This document shows positions 46,666-58,299 of a stretch of DNA of 64,000 nucleotides, in pieces. The position numbers were made by a program, and so were the translations under genes. Within the stretch, counting starts at the first letter, position 1. Each line of letters starts with the position of its first letter. The notes below the pieces were generated by a model, which searched no databases, was not told the DNA's origin, and worked only from the letters and a program-made list of their open reading frames with translations. This DNA is from Ceratotherium simum simum (Eukaryota; Chordata; Mammalia; Perissodactyla; Rhinocerotidae), in assembly GCF_000283155.1 (NCBI RefSeq), contig NW_004454207.1, positions 7,833,778-7,897,777 of the forward strand, given 5' to 3'.

Positions 46666-46691
46666 CTCTGTAGACGATAATCCCAGTGTGG
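46666..46691 (-). CDS. RS1: RS1 exon 2, 26-bp microexon
   Basis: The 26 bases complete the Ala codon left by exon 1 and encode TLGLSSTE, around and just after the signal-peptide cleavage region (cleavage in human after residue 23). The acceptor on minus is ctgttcag; the donor is gtacgt. Both length and sequence match the human microexon. Skipping it would shift the frame. Confidence 0.95.
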
Positions 46692-47470
46692 CTGAACAGA
46701 AGGACGAGAGAGGAAAAATCAAGTTAAAAAAAGAAAGAGAAATTCAATAAAATGATTCATGACATGGAAAAGCGAAATGAAAATAGTCACATATAAGTTA
46801 ACAGACCCCTTGGGAAGAAGTCGAACTAAGTAAATGTCTACCAGGAAAAACCTCTGCAGACGCTGAGAAACTAGGGGCAGTAAAATTAAACAGAAAGACA
46901 AGGATAATTATTATTATTTTTGTTCATTACAGAATTTTGGAAAATACATTAATGTAGCAAAGAGAAAAAAAAAGCACCTATATTTTTTTACCACCAAAGG
47001 CAACACTGTTAACATCTTAGTGTAAATCTTTCCTGTCTTTTTTCTACGCGTATTTTAAAAACATATATGAGAACCTACTATCTAAACAATGTTTACAACA
47101 TTTTTTTTCCACTTAACATTAACAGTGCAAGTTTTTCCCTCTACTTATTACCTCTCCATCATCATCATCATCATTCCTAGTGTCTGCCGAATGTGCTATT
47201 CAGGAGTCGATTCCCGGTCCCCCTACTGTGACATATTTACATTTAGGACATTGTTTAGAAAATCTTTTTTAGGCTTGCCTATATTGTACAGAAAATATCA
47301 AACCACAATATTAGCATAAATACTGTATAAATGATGTGGGAAAACTGAAAGTGTGCAAAATTTAACATAAAACTAACATATAAACTATCTTTATAGAAGT
47401 ATGAATAAAAAGAATGAATGCCTAATTTGATAGGAAAAGAGTTTGTATGTATTAACATAAACCGATGGTT

Positions 47471-47690
47471 TAAAGCTGCACTGTCCAATTCCATAGCCAC
47501 TAGTCCTGTGTGGCTGTTTGAATTTAAATGAATTAAAATTAATAAAATTAAAAATTCAATTCCTCTGTCACACCAGCCACATTTCAAGGGCTTACTGGCC
47601 ACATGTGGCTATTGGCTACTGTACCGGATGGCACAGATACAGAACGTTTCCACTCTCGCAGAAGGTTCCGTTAGACATGGCTGGTTTAAA
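47471..47690. repeat. Old DNA transposon relic, second copy of the 33165 family
   Basis: Shares ccatagccactagtcctgtgtggctg, the central AT palindrome, gtcacaccagcc and tctcgcagaaggttcc with 33165-33375, in the same orientation. Confidence 0.6.
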
Positions 47691-48639
47691 GCACCAAAGC
47701 TCCATTTCCCATTTTCACCAAAACAAATACCTTCATTTCTTTTCTGATTATAAAAGTAACACATACCTATTAAAAAAATCTCAAACAAAACCTGAGTGTA
47801 GACAGTAAGAAATAAAAGTCCTTCCTTAACCACTTTCCTATCTAATACTTGAATGTGATGCCCACAAAAACTTTCAGATTTGTTGTAGAGAGTAGAGGAA
47901 TAGTCTCATCTTTTTCATCACAGTTATAAAGCTATCTTTTTAAAATTGTGCCTTCATTTAAATAATACATATTTACCCATTCCACAAACCACTTCTGCAT
48001 GTCTGCTGTGAGCCGGGCACTGCTCCACGGCCTGGGCCTTCTGAAATGGAAGCCTCACTCTTTGCCCACAAGGGGCTTGAGGACCCAGGAGATGGACCAC
48101 TGGACAATGCATGTGGTGAGTACTCTGCCGGCTCATGCATAGGTTGCAGTGGGAGTCAAGCCTGGGCAGATTCAGGGCCACCCCTCACCCGTGGTCACCA
48201 AACTGCTGTCTCTCCTGGGCCCCTGTCCACTGGCTAGTCATTCCTAGAGACTCCTTGGTCCACATGCTATGGGCAGAAGGACCCCCTCAGGTAGCAGTGA
48301 AGGTTAGGGAGCGCCATCTTGAGAGGAGGCCAAGCCCTGTGCTGGCAAAGGAAGTTACCAACAACTTCTTACTTTCACATCCGATGGGCTCTTCCCAACA
48401 CTGACCTTATGTCTTTTCACTCTGCAACGTTGGGTGCTGTCAGTCCCTCCAATCTTCCTTTAGCTTCCATCACACTGCTCACCTGGTTCTTCTCCCACCA
48501 CTCTGAATAATCCTCAATCTCTCTTGAGAGCTCTGCTTCCTATCCCCTCCACCCCCATAAATGTTGCTAAAGCCAAGATTCTGACACCTGCATTGAATGG
48601 CTTATTGGATATCTCCCCGTAGATGTCTCTTACTGTCTA

Positions 48640-49160
48640 AAACTAGACCCAACCAAGTGTTGGCAAGGTCATGGAGCAACCTGAACTCCCATATGTTGAA
48701 GGTAGGGGTGTAGGTTGGTCTAACCTCTTTGAAAAACTGTTTGGCAATTTATGCTAAGGCTGGACATATATGTTCCCTATATATGGGGAACCAGAAATTC
48801 CACTCCTAAGAATTTGCCCACCAGAAGTGCATACATATGTTCTCCAACAAACAAAAACATGTACTAGATTATTCATCGCAGCAGTATCTGTAATAACCCC
48901 AAACTGGAAACACTCATATGCCCATCAAGAATAGAATAGTACAGGAGCCAGCCCCGTGGCCTAGTGGTTAAGTTTGGCATGCTCCGCTTTGGTGTCGGCT
49001 GCCTGGGCTCAGTTCCTGGGTGCAGACCTGCACCACTCGTTGGTGGCCACGCTGTGGCAGCGACCCACATACCAAACAGAGGAAGACTGGCACAGATGTT
49101 AGCTCAGGGAGAATCTTCCTCAGAAAAAAAAAAAGAGTAGAATAGTACAATATTGTGATT
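48640..49160 (+). mobile_element. Old L1 ORF2 fragment interrupted by an ERE
   Basis: Reads tggcaaggtcatggagcaacc, aaccagaaattccactcctaag, ttcatcgcagcagtatctgtaataacc, the diverged end of L1 ORF2. The SINE at 48944-49133 sits inside it. Confidence 0.75.
48944..49133 (+). mobile_element. ERE-type SINE, short form
   Basis: Head ggagccagccccgtggcctagtgg, tail aaaaaaaaaaag. The flanks agaatagaatagtaca (48928-48943) and agagtagaatagtaca (49134-49149) differ at one base. Confidence 0.93.
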
Positions 49161-49199
49161 TATAAGAAATTTATAAGAAATATATATTTGGTCATTCAG

Positions 49200-50340
49200 A
49201 TGACCAGAATATTTCTCATATATATTTGGTCTTGTCCACAGTTCCTGGTTCACAGCTCCCCAAACCCTTGGAATTTCCTAAGTGTTGAAGAGTGACAAAG
49301 GTATCTCTTGATATGTTAACGAGGTGACTTTTGAAAAGCACCCAAGGGTGGGAGCTGGTTGCCAGTGGAGCCAGTCATGTGATCAGAGGATTGGAACTTT
49401 CAGTCCTACCCCCTGATTTCTGGGGAGGGGAGGGGACTGCAGGTTGAATCAGTTGCCAATGGCCAATGTCTTAGTCAGTCATGACTATGTAATGAAGCCT
49501 CCATAAGAACCCGAAAGGACAGCTTGTTGGCCTTTTTCAGAGAGCTTCCACGTTGGGGAACCAGAACACTTCCATATGCCACCGTGCTGGGCCCCAAGCT
49601 CCATGAAGACAGAAGTTCCTTTGTCTGGGACCTCACCCTATGTATCTGTCCATCTGGCTGTTGATTCATATCTTTTAATATCCTTTGTAATAAATCAGTA
49701 ATCTAGTGAGTAAATGGGTTTTCTTCAGTTCTGTGAGCTGTTTTAGCAAATCACTTGAACCAGAAGAGGGATCTTGGGAACCTCTGATTTACAGCCCTTG
49801 AATCAGAAGCACACAACATGGATGGACATTGAGGGTATTATGCAAAGTGAAATAAGTCAGAGGGAGAAGGTCAAATACCATATGATCTCACTCATTAAGT
49901 AGTAGATAATAACAACAACAAACAAACACATAGAGACAGAGATTGGATTGGTGGTTACCAGAGGGGAAGAGGGGAGTGAGGAGGGCAAAGGGATGATTAG
50001 GTACATGTGTGTGATGACGGATTGTAATTAGTATTCGGGTGGTGAACATGATGTAATCCATGCAGAAATAGAAGTATAATGATGTACACCTGAAATTTAC
50101 AGAATGTTATAAACCAATGTGACCACACACAAAAAAATTATTGAAAAAAATAAGCACAGGTAACAAGCTGGGCTTGTGACTGGCATCTCAAGTGGAGGGC
50201 GGTCTTGTGGGACTGAGCCCTTTTCCTGTGGAATCTGATTCTATCTCTGGGTAGATAGTGTCAGAATTGAGTTGAATTCTCACATACCCTGCTAGCATCA
50301 GAGATCTGCTTGTTGGTGTGGGGAAGCCTCCACACACACA
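49200..50340 (+). mobile_element. Solo-LTR-like element interrupted by an L1
   Basis: The left part (49200-49806) carries an AATAAA-type signal (tttgtaataaatcagtaatc, about 49690) and ctgtgagctgttttagcaaatc. The right part (50159-50340) carries gtcttgtgggactgagccc and gggtagatagtgtcagaattgag. Together they read as one LTR-like repeat. No retroviral gene is present and the family is not firmly identified. Confidence 0.5.
49814..50151 (+). mobile_element. Perissodactyl L1 3' end
   Basis: Covers the last codons of L1 ORF2 and 3' UTR: tggatggacattgagggtatta, tatgatctcactcattaagtag, gatgtacacctgaaatttaca, then an A-rich tail. Short duplication aagcaca at 49807-49813 and 50152-50158. It is the same family as the minus-strand copy at 51775-52180. 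Confidence 0.88.
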
Positions 50341-50383
50341 CATCAGAATTGGGTCTGAGAATCCTTTGCAAATGGATACATGT

Positions 50384-50695
50384 AGGGGCCGGCCCTGTGG
50401 CTTAGTAGTTAAGTGCACGTGCTCTACTACTGGTGGCCTGGGTTCGGATCCCGGGCGTGCACCGACACACCACTTCTCCGGCCATGCTGAGGCGGGGTCC
50501 CACATATAGCAACTAGAAAGATGTGCAACTATGACATACAACTATATACTGGGGATTTGGGGAAAAAAAGGAGGAAAAAAAAGGAGGAGGATTGGCAATA
50601 GATGTTAGCTCAGAGCCGGTCTTCCTCAGCAAAAAGAGGAGGATTGGCATGGATGTTAGCTCAGAGCTGATCTTCCTCACAAAAAAAAAAAAAAA
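50384..50695 (+). mobile_element. ERE-type SINE, long form
   Basis: Head ggggccggccctgtggcttag, body caactagaaagatgtgcaac, two tail modules as in 42872-43173, then 15 A. The flank ggatacatgt is at 50374-50383 and 50696-50705. Confidence 0.94.
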
Positions 50696-50699
50696 GGAT

Positions 50700-51105
50700 A
50701 CATGTGGTAAATTCACACGGTAGAACACTATACTGCAATGAAAATGGATGATCTACAACTCCACACCTCAATACGGTTGCATGTCACAAGACTGAGTGAA
50801 AAGTCAGATGCTAAAGTGGACACACCATATGAATCCATTTAAAATGTACAAAAACAGGCAAAAGTAATCTATGCCGTTAGACATTAGGGTCCTGGTCACA
50901 CTAGGGGCAGGGAGTGGCAGAGAGGAAACCCAGGGAGGGTGTCTGGGGGCCTGATAACGTTCTGTTACTTGATCTGAGTGTTGGTTATGTGGGTGTGATC
51001 AGTAGTGAAAATTCACTGGGCTGTACACCTACCTGCACTTTTCTGTGTATATATTATACTTAAATGTATGTATGTTATACTGCAATATAAAGTTTTTTAA
51101 AAAAC
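50700..51105 (+). mobile_element. Old L1 3' fragment
   Basis: Reads actatactgcaatgaaaatgg, caagactgagtgaaaagtcag, ccatatgaatccatttaaaatg and ends gcaatataaagttttttaaa, the tail of an old L1. The ERE at 50384 inserted at its left margin. Confidence 0.75.
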
Positions 51106-51109
51106 CGAA

Positions 51110-51762
51110 CTCATTACATCCTTCCTCAGATTGTTCTTCTCCTTTGTCTATTTCTCATCCTGCTGAATGACTCCGCCACCCACCTACCACCCCATCCAGA
51201 GACCTGGGACTCGTCTTTGTCGCCTCTTTTTCCTAAACCCCCACATCCAGTGTCTCCCAGGGGCCTTTTTCCTCTCCACCTCCACTACCACTTCCTGTTT
51301 TAGGCCTTACTGGATACTCTCCCCGCTAAAGAGAGACCTCGCCTCATCCATCCTCCGTGCTGCCAAGAGAATGGAATGCAAACCTGATCCAGCCACTTGC
51401 TTGCTCCAAACCCTTTGGTGGGTCCCCGTTGCCACGACCCAAGTCCCACCTCTGACATTTATTAGTTGTATGACCACATCTTTCCACTTCCTCATCTCTG
51501 AAATGGGTATAATAATAATGTGTCTTTCAAGGGGTTGCCGTGATCTATCTCCCGCCTACCTCTCCAGATTGATCTTTTGCACTCTCTACTACTTGCAACT
51601 CATCGAACGTGCCAGGCGGTTTCATGCCTCCGTGGCCTTGTCCGGATGATTTCTTGGCCTCAAATGCCCTCCCCTCCCTACTCTCCTGCGCTTATCCCCT
51701 TCCCAATGAAGAGGACCTTGTCCCCTGTGTAGAACTCACCACTTGCTCTGGCCTTTGTCTCC
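51110..51762 (+). repeat. LINE-2 relic containing a MIR fragment
   Basis: L2 stretches occur at both ends (ccagccacttgcttgctccaaacc, cccgcctacctctccagattg). A MIR core piece (ttccacttcctcatctctgaaatggg) sits between, at about 51440-51530. Confidence 0.65.
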
Positions 51763-51774
51763 CACCTCTTTCTT

Positions 51775-52414
51775 TCTTTTTTTTTTTTTAATTTTTTGTT
51801 TATTACAGTAACATTGGTTTATAACATTGTATAAATTTCAGGTGTACATCATTATACTTCTATTTCTGCATAGATTACATCATGTTCACCACCCAAATAC
51901 TAATTACAACCCATCACCACACACATGTGCAGAATTATCCCTTTCGCCCTCCTCCCTTCCCCCTTCCCCTCTGGGAACCACCAATCCAATCTCTGTCTCT
52001 ATGTGTTTGTTTATTGTTGTTATTATCTACTACTTAATGAAGGAAATCATATGGTATTTGACCTTCTCCCTCTGACTTATTTCACTTTGCATTATACTCT
52101 CAATGTCCATCCATGTTGTCACAAATGGCTGGATTTCATCGTTTCTTATGGCTGAGTAGTATTCCATTGTGTATATATACCAGGAAACAACATGTGTTGG
52201 AGAGGATGTGGAGAGAAGGGAACTCGCATACACTGCTGGTGGGAGTGCAAACTGGTGCAGCCACTATGGAAAACAGTATGGAGATTCCTCAAAAAATCAA
52301 GGATAGAACTACCATATGATCCAGCTATTCCCCTGCTGGGTACTTATCCAAAGAACTTGAAAACACCAATGTGTAAAGATGCATGCACCCCTGTGTTCAT
52401 TGCAGCGTTATTCA
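51775..52414 (-). mobile_element. Twin-primed (5'-inverted) L1 insertion
   Basis: 51775-52180 is an L1 3' end on the minus strand, starting with poly-T. On minus it decodes the usual ORF2 terminus ([10 protein letters not shown], then TTWMDIESIM). From 52181 the sequence flips: 52181-52414 is L1 ORF2 on the plus strand (gttggagaggatgtggagag, acactgctggtgggagtgc, tattcccctgctgggtac). The unit is framed by the 12-bp duplication cacctctttctt at 51763-51774 and 52415-52426. This is the classic structure left by twin priming during L1 reverse transcription. Confidence 0.93.
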
Positions 52415-52504
52415 CACCTCTTTCTTGTCCACAGGTTTATCTAAGCACCTGTACGAGTATAGGAATTGATGTAAAAGACAGCTGGTAATGACTGGTCCCA
52501 AAGC

Positions 52505-53380
52505 ATTCGTTCATTAATATTCATTGAGTATCTACTATATTCCAGGCCCAGCTTTAGGTGCTGGGGATATAGCAGCAAACAAACCTGGAAAAACACCTGC
52601 CTTCACAGAGCTTATAGTCCAGTGTGGGGGAAGATAATGAATGAATGAATGAATGAATAAAATATATAGTATGTAAAATAACGATGACAGCTATGGAGGA
52701 AAATAAAGCAGAAAAAGGAGGGGACAGAGAGTGGGACTTTTCGGCTTAGGGAAGCCTGCACTGAGAAGGTGATGTTGGAGCAAAGAGCCGAAGGAGGTGA
52801 GAGACCTGTGGGCAGAGGGAGGAGCAAGTGCAAAGACCCTGAGGTGGGCGGGTGCTTGGCATGTGCCAGGAAGAGCAAGGAGACCCTGGGGCGAGAGCCA
52901 GTGAATAAAGGAGAGTTTTAGGAGATGAAGCGGGTTAGAGGAGGCAGTCTGTGCAGGGCCTTGTGGGCACATAAGGACTGTGGCATTTACCCTGAGTGAG
53001 ATGTCGGCAGGGTTCAAAGGGAGGAGAGACAAGACTGCCTGCGGTTTACAAGGCTCCCTCGGGCTGCTGGGTATAGACCAGACTGCCCGGGACAAGGCTG
53101 GAAGCAGGGAGCCTAGTCAGGCGAGTGCAGTCATCCAAAGGAGAGATGACGGTGGCTTGGCCCAGCGTGGTGGCAGTGGAGGTGATGAGAAGCGGCTGGA
53201 TTCTGACTGTATTTGGAAGGTCGCGCCAACAGGATTTGCTGACAGATGACACGGGTGTGAAAGAGAGAGAGGTCGGAGGCCTAAGTAACTGGGAGGATAG
53301 AGCTACCATTTACTGGGGGAGGACAAGGTTCCAAGGGGAGCAGCGATTTGGGGGCATGGGTGGAGATGTTCTGTTTGAGA
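52505..53380 (-). repeat. LINE-2 relic, antisense
   Basis: Starts with the reverse complement of the L2 3' end (tattcattgagtatctactatattccaggc, gggatatagcagcaaaca). It continues through ggagcaagtgcaaagaccctgagg, cagggccttgtgggcac and caggatttgctgac. A (GAAT)n run (52637-52658) lies inside. The 134- and 93-codon open frames here are repeat-derived. Confidence 0.8.
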
Positions 53381-54884
53381 GGCCTATGGGGACACTCAAG
53401 TGTTGACGTTGAGTGGGCAGCTGGCTGGAAGCTTCTGGAGCTCAGGGGAAATCCCAAATAGGCTGGGTGGTGCCCTGTGCTCCTTGCAGTTAATTCGTAC
53501 GTGAACTCATAGCCTCAGGCCCGCAGCTGCTCCCCAAGAACTGCAAAGTAGATGAGCAGCTGGCATCTAGTTGACTTGGGAGGCACTCGGTTCCATCCCA
53601 TCTCAGGAGAAGCTGGGGAGGGCTGAAATGCAGAACGGCCCTGCCAGTTGGGCAAACATCAAGTGTGCCAAGATCCTCTTTTGGGGGGACCAAAGGCAAG
53701 GCGAGTGGGTCACTGACAGCGTGGCCTTAATAACCAAATCAGTTTGGCCCAGAGGGGGCACCTGTCACTGAAGAGGGTCTATGCAGCTGCAACTGAGCAA
53801 ACCCAGAGTTCAAAAGAGGCCCCTCTAATTGCCCTGGCCTTCAGGGCCTTTTGTGTTACTTGGTCCACGGTGGGGCCCTGGAGGGGCTCCGCATTCTGCA
53901 GAAACAAAGTGTAAGGCAAAAAGGAAAGGGCGAGGAGGCTCTGCCACTGTCTGCCTGTGGGGAGGAAGAGACTAAGAGGAAGGCCTGGTTTCAGAGCCAC
54001 TTCCTGTGCTCAGTCACTTGTTGGGCAGATTTCTGGCATTTTTTCCCCCTCCCAGGCTCCCCTCCCCAGAAAGCCATCGTCTGTAGGCAGCCTGGGGTTC
54101 TGAGACACCAGATCCTCATGGAAATGAACAGAGAGGGCAGGAACAACAAGCATTTTACAGGAAAAGCTGTCACCGAGGGAGCAGCAACGTGGCTGCTGTA
54201 GCCCCCAAATGATTCAATCACCAAAAAGCTGGCGAACAAAAGCATATTTGACTACAACATCTTATAATACCAGGAAATAACGTAGTTGAAATGAGCAAAA
54301 GAAAATAGGTCAGCCTTTAAAGGAAAAAGGAAAAGATTTAGATGACGTGGTTGCGTATTTTTTTCCTACTCGGATTGTTTTCAAGATTCCTCTACGGTAT
54401 GGGTTTCTGCTAGAGCATCTGAGATCTCTGCCACTCCCCAATCTTGGATGTATGCAATATGGGATCATTCTGCCCTTTTGCTCAAAGGGCCATGCCATGG
54501 GGAAAGCCTTGTTACCACAGCAAGAAAATTCAAGGCATGCTATTTCTCGAAATGTACCTTGCAAGCCCAAGAGAAAAAGTGCCCATTAGACACACATCGG
54601 AAAGATTATTTTAGTCTTTTTGATTGGCTGTCACTAAATACAGCGCTTTCCTTCCCATGGAAACAGACGAAGCCAAGGAGAAAGCATAAGATTATGAATG
54701 ATTAAAACTGTAACCAGCTTCCAATCTACTTGAGAAACAAGAATAAGACACAGGAGAAAAACGGCAGGCTGCAGTAACGACCCTCTTGAAGAAGAAAGAA
54801 GGAAATTGCTTCTGGTGTGAAAGTGTTACTATTTTAGGCGACAGGCAAATTCATGGGTAAATCTGTTCTTTGGACATGCTTCAA

Positions 54885-55195
54885 CACAGATGAACCTCAC
54901 AAACATATGCTGAATGAAAGACAAAAGACCACATGTAGCATGATTCCATTTAAATGAAACGTCCAGAGTAGGCAAATCTATGGAGACAGAAAGTAGATCA
55001 GCGGTTGGGGGGAGGGGGAAAAGGGGAGTGAGTGCTTCACGTGTACAAGTTTCTTTATGGGGTGATGAAAATGTTCTAAAAAATAGATTGTGTGCTCCAC
55101 AAATCCGTAAATATACTAAAAACCATTGAATTGCACACTTTAAATGGGGGAATTTAATGGTATGTAAATTACATCTCAATAAAACTGCTTTAAAA
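54885..55195 (+). mobile_element. L1M 3' UTR fragment
   Basis: Shares catgattccatttaaatgaaacg, gacagaaagtagatcagcgg, tgaattgcacactttaaatgg and ctcaataaaactgct with the end of the 29405-30945 element, in the same orientation. Confidence 0.88.
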
Positions 55196-56204
55196 AAAAT
55201 CTGCTGTCCCTGATGTTGACACACCTGCATAGAGGACACCCTCACCTGTAAGATGAAGTTTGGTGATTCTTTTCTTGTTTTTATATAATGACCATGACCA
55301 AGTACTGAACCAATATAATTTAATAAGGTGGATGTTTTCAAAATCATCATTGGCATTGAATCCAAAAGTACAACATAAGATAAATAGAAGCCTGCCTCAG
55401 TTATAAGACATAGGCAGTGTTTTACTATGATGATTTGTGCATTCCCAAATGAACCTTCCTCCAATGTATCAGTGGAGTCAATCCAAAAGCATCTTAAAGT
55501 ATTAAGAGTTTCTGGGACAAGTTGCTGACTCTTAATTGCAAAGGGAAAAAAAAGAGACAATTGGTCTAAATGACCCCTACTTAGAAATATATTTGGGTTT
55601 GCAAAATGACCTTGGGATTATATTTTTACAAATCTTTCCAAATAGTGAGAAATGTGACTAAATAACAACAGTCATGAGATTGGGGAATCATGAAAGCAAG
55701 TAATCTACCAATAAAATATAAGGAAAGGGTAGAAAGGAAAGTGATTTAAACCAGGGATTCTGACTCTACTTGTGTGAGTTTCATCGTGTCTGTCCCTCAG
55801 GTTACTGGCAGAGCTGAGAGGCCACGCCCTTCCTGCCCTCCTTATCTCCTGTAATACACATAGATAAACAGTGACCACAAAGAAGACATTCAACCAATTT
55901 CTGATGTTCAGAATGAAGCTAAAAAGGAATTCTGAGCTGATGGGTCCTTGAGAGTTGAGAGAGGCATGAAAGAATATTACTTCAAAGATTGAAAGAGAAC
56001 TTGAAAGTTGAATTGGATAATGTTTTAGAGATTTGCCTTTAATTTCTCCTCACTCCTTTAAGCATATCACTCCTGCTAGGATACTTAGAAATTTAAAAAT
56101 GATTGAGGAGTCTATTGAGTCTTCAGGAGTTCTTGACTCTCAGATGGATTATGCTTTCTATTAGAGTCCAGTGGTACTTGGCCTGTTATGTTAATCCATA
56201 TTTA

Positions 56205-56345
56205 AACTAGGGTGACCTCACGTCCCAATTTGCCCGGGACAGTCCTGGTTTACACCTGTTGTCCCAGCAGAATTATTAATAGCATCTTCTTCCATTCTCA
56301 ATAACGTCCTGGTTTGGAAGATTAAATTCTACAATCACTCTAACT
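56205..56345. repeat. Old DNA-transposon-like fragment
   Basis: Starts agggtgacctcacgtcccaatttgcccgggacagtcctgg and ends near caatcactct, resembling short elements with AGGGTGACCA ends. Diverged and truncated. Confidence 0.4.
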
Positions 56346-56687
56346 TTGACTCCAAAAAATACTCAAGAATATGCCACACTTTCTTATTAATTGTTACAAT
56401 TTATAGCTACAATTTCTGAGACCCTTCCTTCTCTCTGTCCCATTTAAAGCATTGTTTGAACTTTAGAAGGCTCCTCACAAAACTAGAAAGCCAGTGGCGA
56501 GACAAAGAGGACTGCATCCATATCAAGACAACTGTTGTTCATTAACAATGCATATTACTTAATTAACATGCCTTGCTAATTAATAATATTTTAATTATTC
56601 AGGTTGCATTTCTATTAATCAGCTATATTATTAATTCAATTGTATTATTAAGTATTTAATGAACCCTAATGGTTGGATAGCACATAC

Positions 56688-56739
56688 CTTCATAGCCAAA
56701 GAGAAGTAAAAACAAGAAGCCTTCTATCTTGCGTGGCAT
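56688..56739 (-). CDS. RS1: RS1 exon 1, start codon and signal peptide
   Basis: ATG is at 56739-56737 on the minus strand. The 52 coding bases read MPRKIEGFLFLLLFGYE plus one base. A basic start followed by a Leu/Phe-rich core is a typical signal peptide, as expected for retinoschisin. Retinoschisin is secreted by photoreceptors and bipolar cells as a disulfide-linked octamer and keeps retinal layers attached. Donor gtatgt follows. The six exons sum to 675 bases (224 residues plus stop), the human length, with no frameshift or stop, so this copy looks functional. Pro2 replaces the human Ser2. Confidence 0.96.
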
Positions 56740-58299
56740 TCTCCCCTTGTCCTTGGCTGCAGCTCTACCTTCTCGAAGTGGAGAGCTTCTCCAGGAGCAG
56801 GAGCTTAACTTGAGCACTGGCCTCATTAAGCATCTTATTCCATTTAGTTCTTAGGGCTTTCGCTGAGCCCCACCAAGTTAACCCACATAGTTACCTGCCT
56901 CAACAAGGAAGTCTCAGAGAAAAATCTAATGTCAACGGAGGTCAGTTTAGCAAAGGAAGATATTGGTTTTATTTTTAAATGGAAGGGGAGCAGTGGAGGG
57001 AAATAGCAACTAGAATCAGAAGGCCCAGGTCTTAATCCTTTCCGTGCCATCATCTTCTAGGGGGTGACCTTGAGCAATTTCCCGCTGAATAAGCACTAAC
57101 ATTCTCAAATTCCATGAAAATGACATGGATTCCCCTCTTAGAAAGCACATTGGCATCAATGTTCATACCTATTCACTCAGGAAAATACTAAATTTGGGCG
57201 GGGGGGACAGTTACACACAAAGATGTATATTGCTGCATTATTTATAATAACAAAAAATGGGAAACAATCTACATGGCCAAGGTTAGGATGTTCAGCGCAG
57301 CAGGTAGTTAACTGTTAAGAGCAGAGATTCCCAAGACAGACTGGGGGCAAATCCCTGCTCAACCACTTGTTATGAGACCTTGGGCAAGTTACTTAAGGTC
57401 TCTGTGCCTCAACTTTCTCATCTGTAAGATGGTGATAATAATGCCTACTTCATAGAGTTAGTCTGAGGCTTAAATGAGAGAGAGATATATATATATATAC
57501 ATACGTAAAATACTTAGAACAGTAATTGAAATAATTAGCTATTATTATTATATAGCCATTAATAATAAAGTTGATGAGGGGAAGGGGAGTTGTTTAATGA
57601 ATATAGAGTTTCAGTTTTGCAAGATGAAAAAGTTCTGGAGATCTTTTTCACAACAATGTGAATATACTTAACATTACTGAACAGTACACTTAACAAGGAT
57701 TAAGATGGTAAAAAAAAAAAGAATCAAGTTAATGAAGTGATTGTAGTAACGGGGCAATCATGTGTTATACTCTTGAATTAGAAAAGGATGCAATTGTACA
57801 CACTGCATGAGCAAAACTACTTGGAAAAATGCAGAGAAAAATGCTGTTTCGTTTTCCCTTTTTAGTTCTTGGCCACCACTATCCCACCTCAGCCCCCAGA
57901 GTCCCAGACACCTTTCCTTCATTCCTCTTGTGGAAGACGAAACAGACCAATATTAAAAAGATAATAATAACCCCCCAAACGAAACTGTAATGAACTAGTA
58001 AGGAGAAACAAAAAGGAACTAGGGTAACGTTTAGTCATTCAATCAGCATTTATGGAGTATCTACAAGGCTGACATTTATTCTATATTGTGTGTATGGATT
58101 CTTCACTGAACAGACGAAGGTCTATTCAACAAACTCTACTGCTGTATTAAAAAGAAAAGGACTATTTTTTCCCCTGCTCTGCATTTTAGAGTTTAGTGAA
58201 AAACCTTTAATAATCATGATGATGATGACGATGATAATAATAAACGTTTAATAATTCAACTGCAGTCAAAGAGCTGCTGTATTGCCATATTTTAGCTGG
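56740..58299. other. RS1 upstream region and intergenic DNA
   Basis: Sequence just right of 56739 (cttgtccttggctgcagc) would hold the short RS1 5' UTR and proximal promoter. No CpG island or TATA box is evident, which fits a tissue-restricted gene. A sense MIR lies at about 57300-57550 with a (TA)n run at 57486-57500. The rest is unassigned. Confidence 0.5.
57300..57550 (+). repeat. MIR SINE relic
   Basis: Contains gaccttgggcaagttactta, ctctgtgcctcaactttctcatctgtaagatgg and a MIR-like 3' half interrupted by a TA microsatellite. Confidence 0.85.

Larger units (their letters stand above)
46692..56687 (-). other. RS1: RS1 intron 1, 10 kb, repeat-rich
   Basis: Contains an old LINE-like AT stretch (46900-47130), an ATC microsatellite (47157-47175), a DNA-transposon relic (47471-47690), an L1 ORF2 fragment split by an ERE (48640-49160), an LTR-like unit split by an L1 (49200-50340), an ERE SINE, an L1 tail (50700-51105), L2 relics in both orientations, a twin-primed L1, and an L1 3' end (54885-55195). 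Sequence at 53400-54880 and 55560-56200 shows nothing recognisable. Confidence 0.6.

Noticed and set aside
51167..51649. 160-codon plus-strand open frame
   Set aside because: Lies in a LINE-2 relic containing a MIR piece; no intact reverse-transcriptase motif and no conserved domain.
54829..55560. Longest open frame in the window, 243 codons on minus
   Set aside because: Roughly half of it is the antisense of an L1M 3' UTR (54885-55195). The rest matches no family I recognise and there is no exon context.
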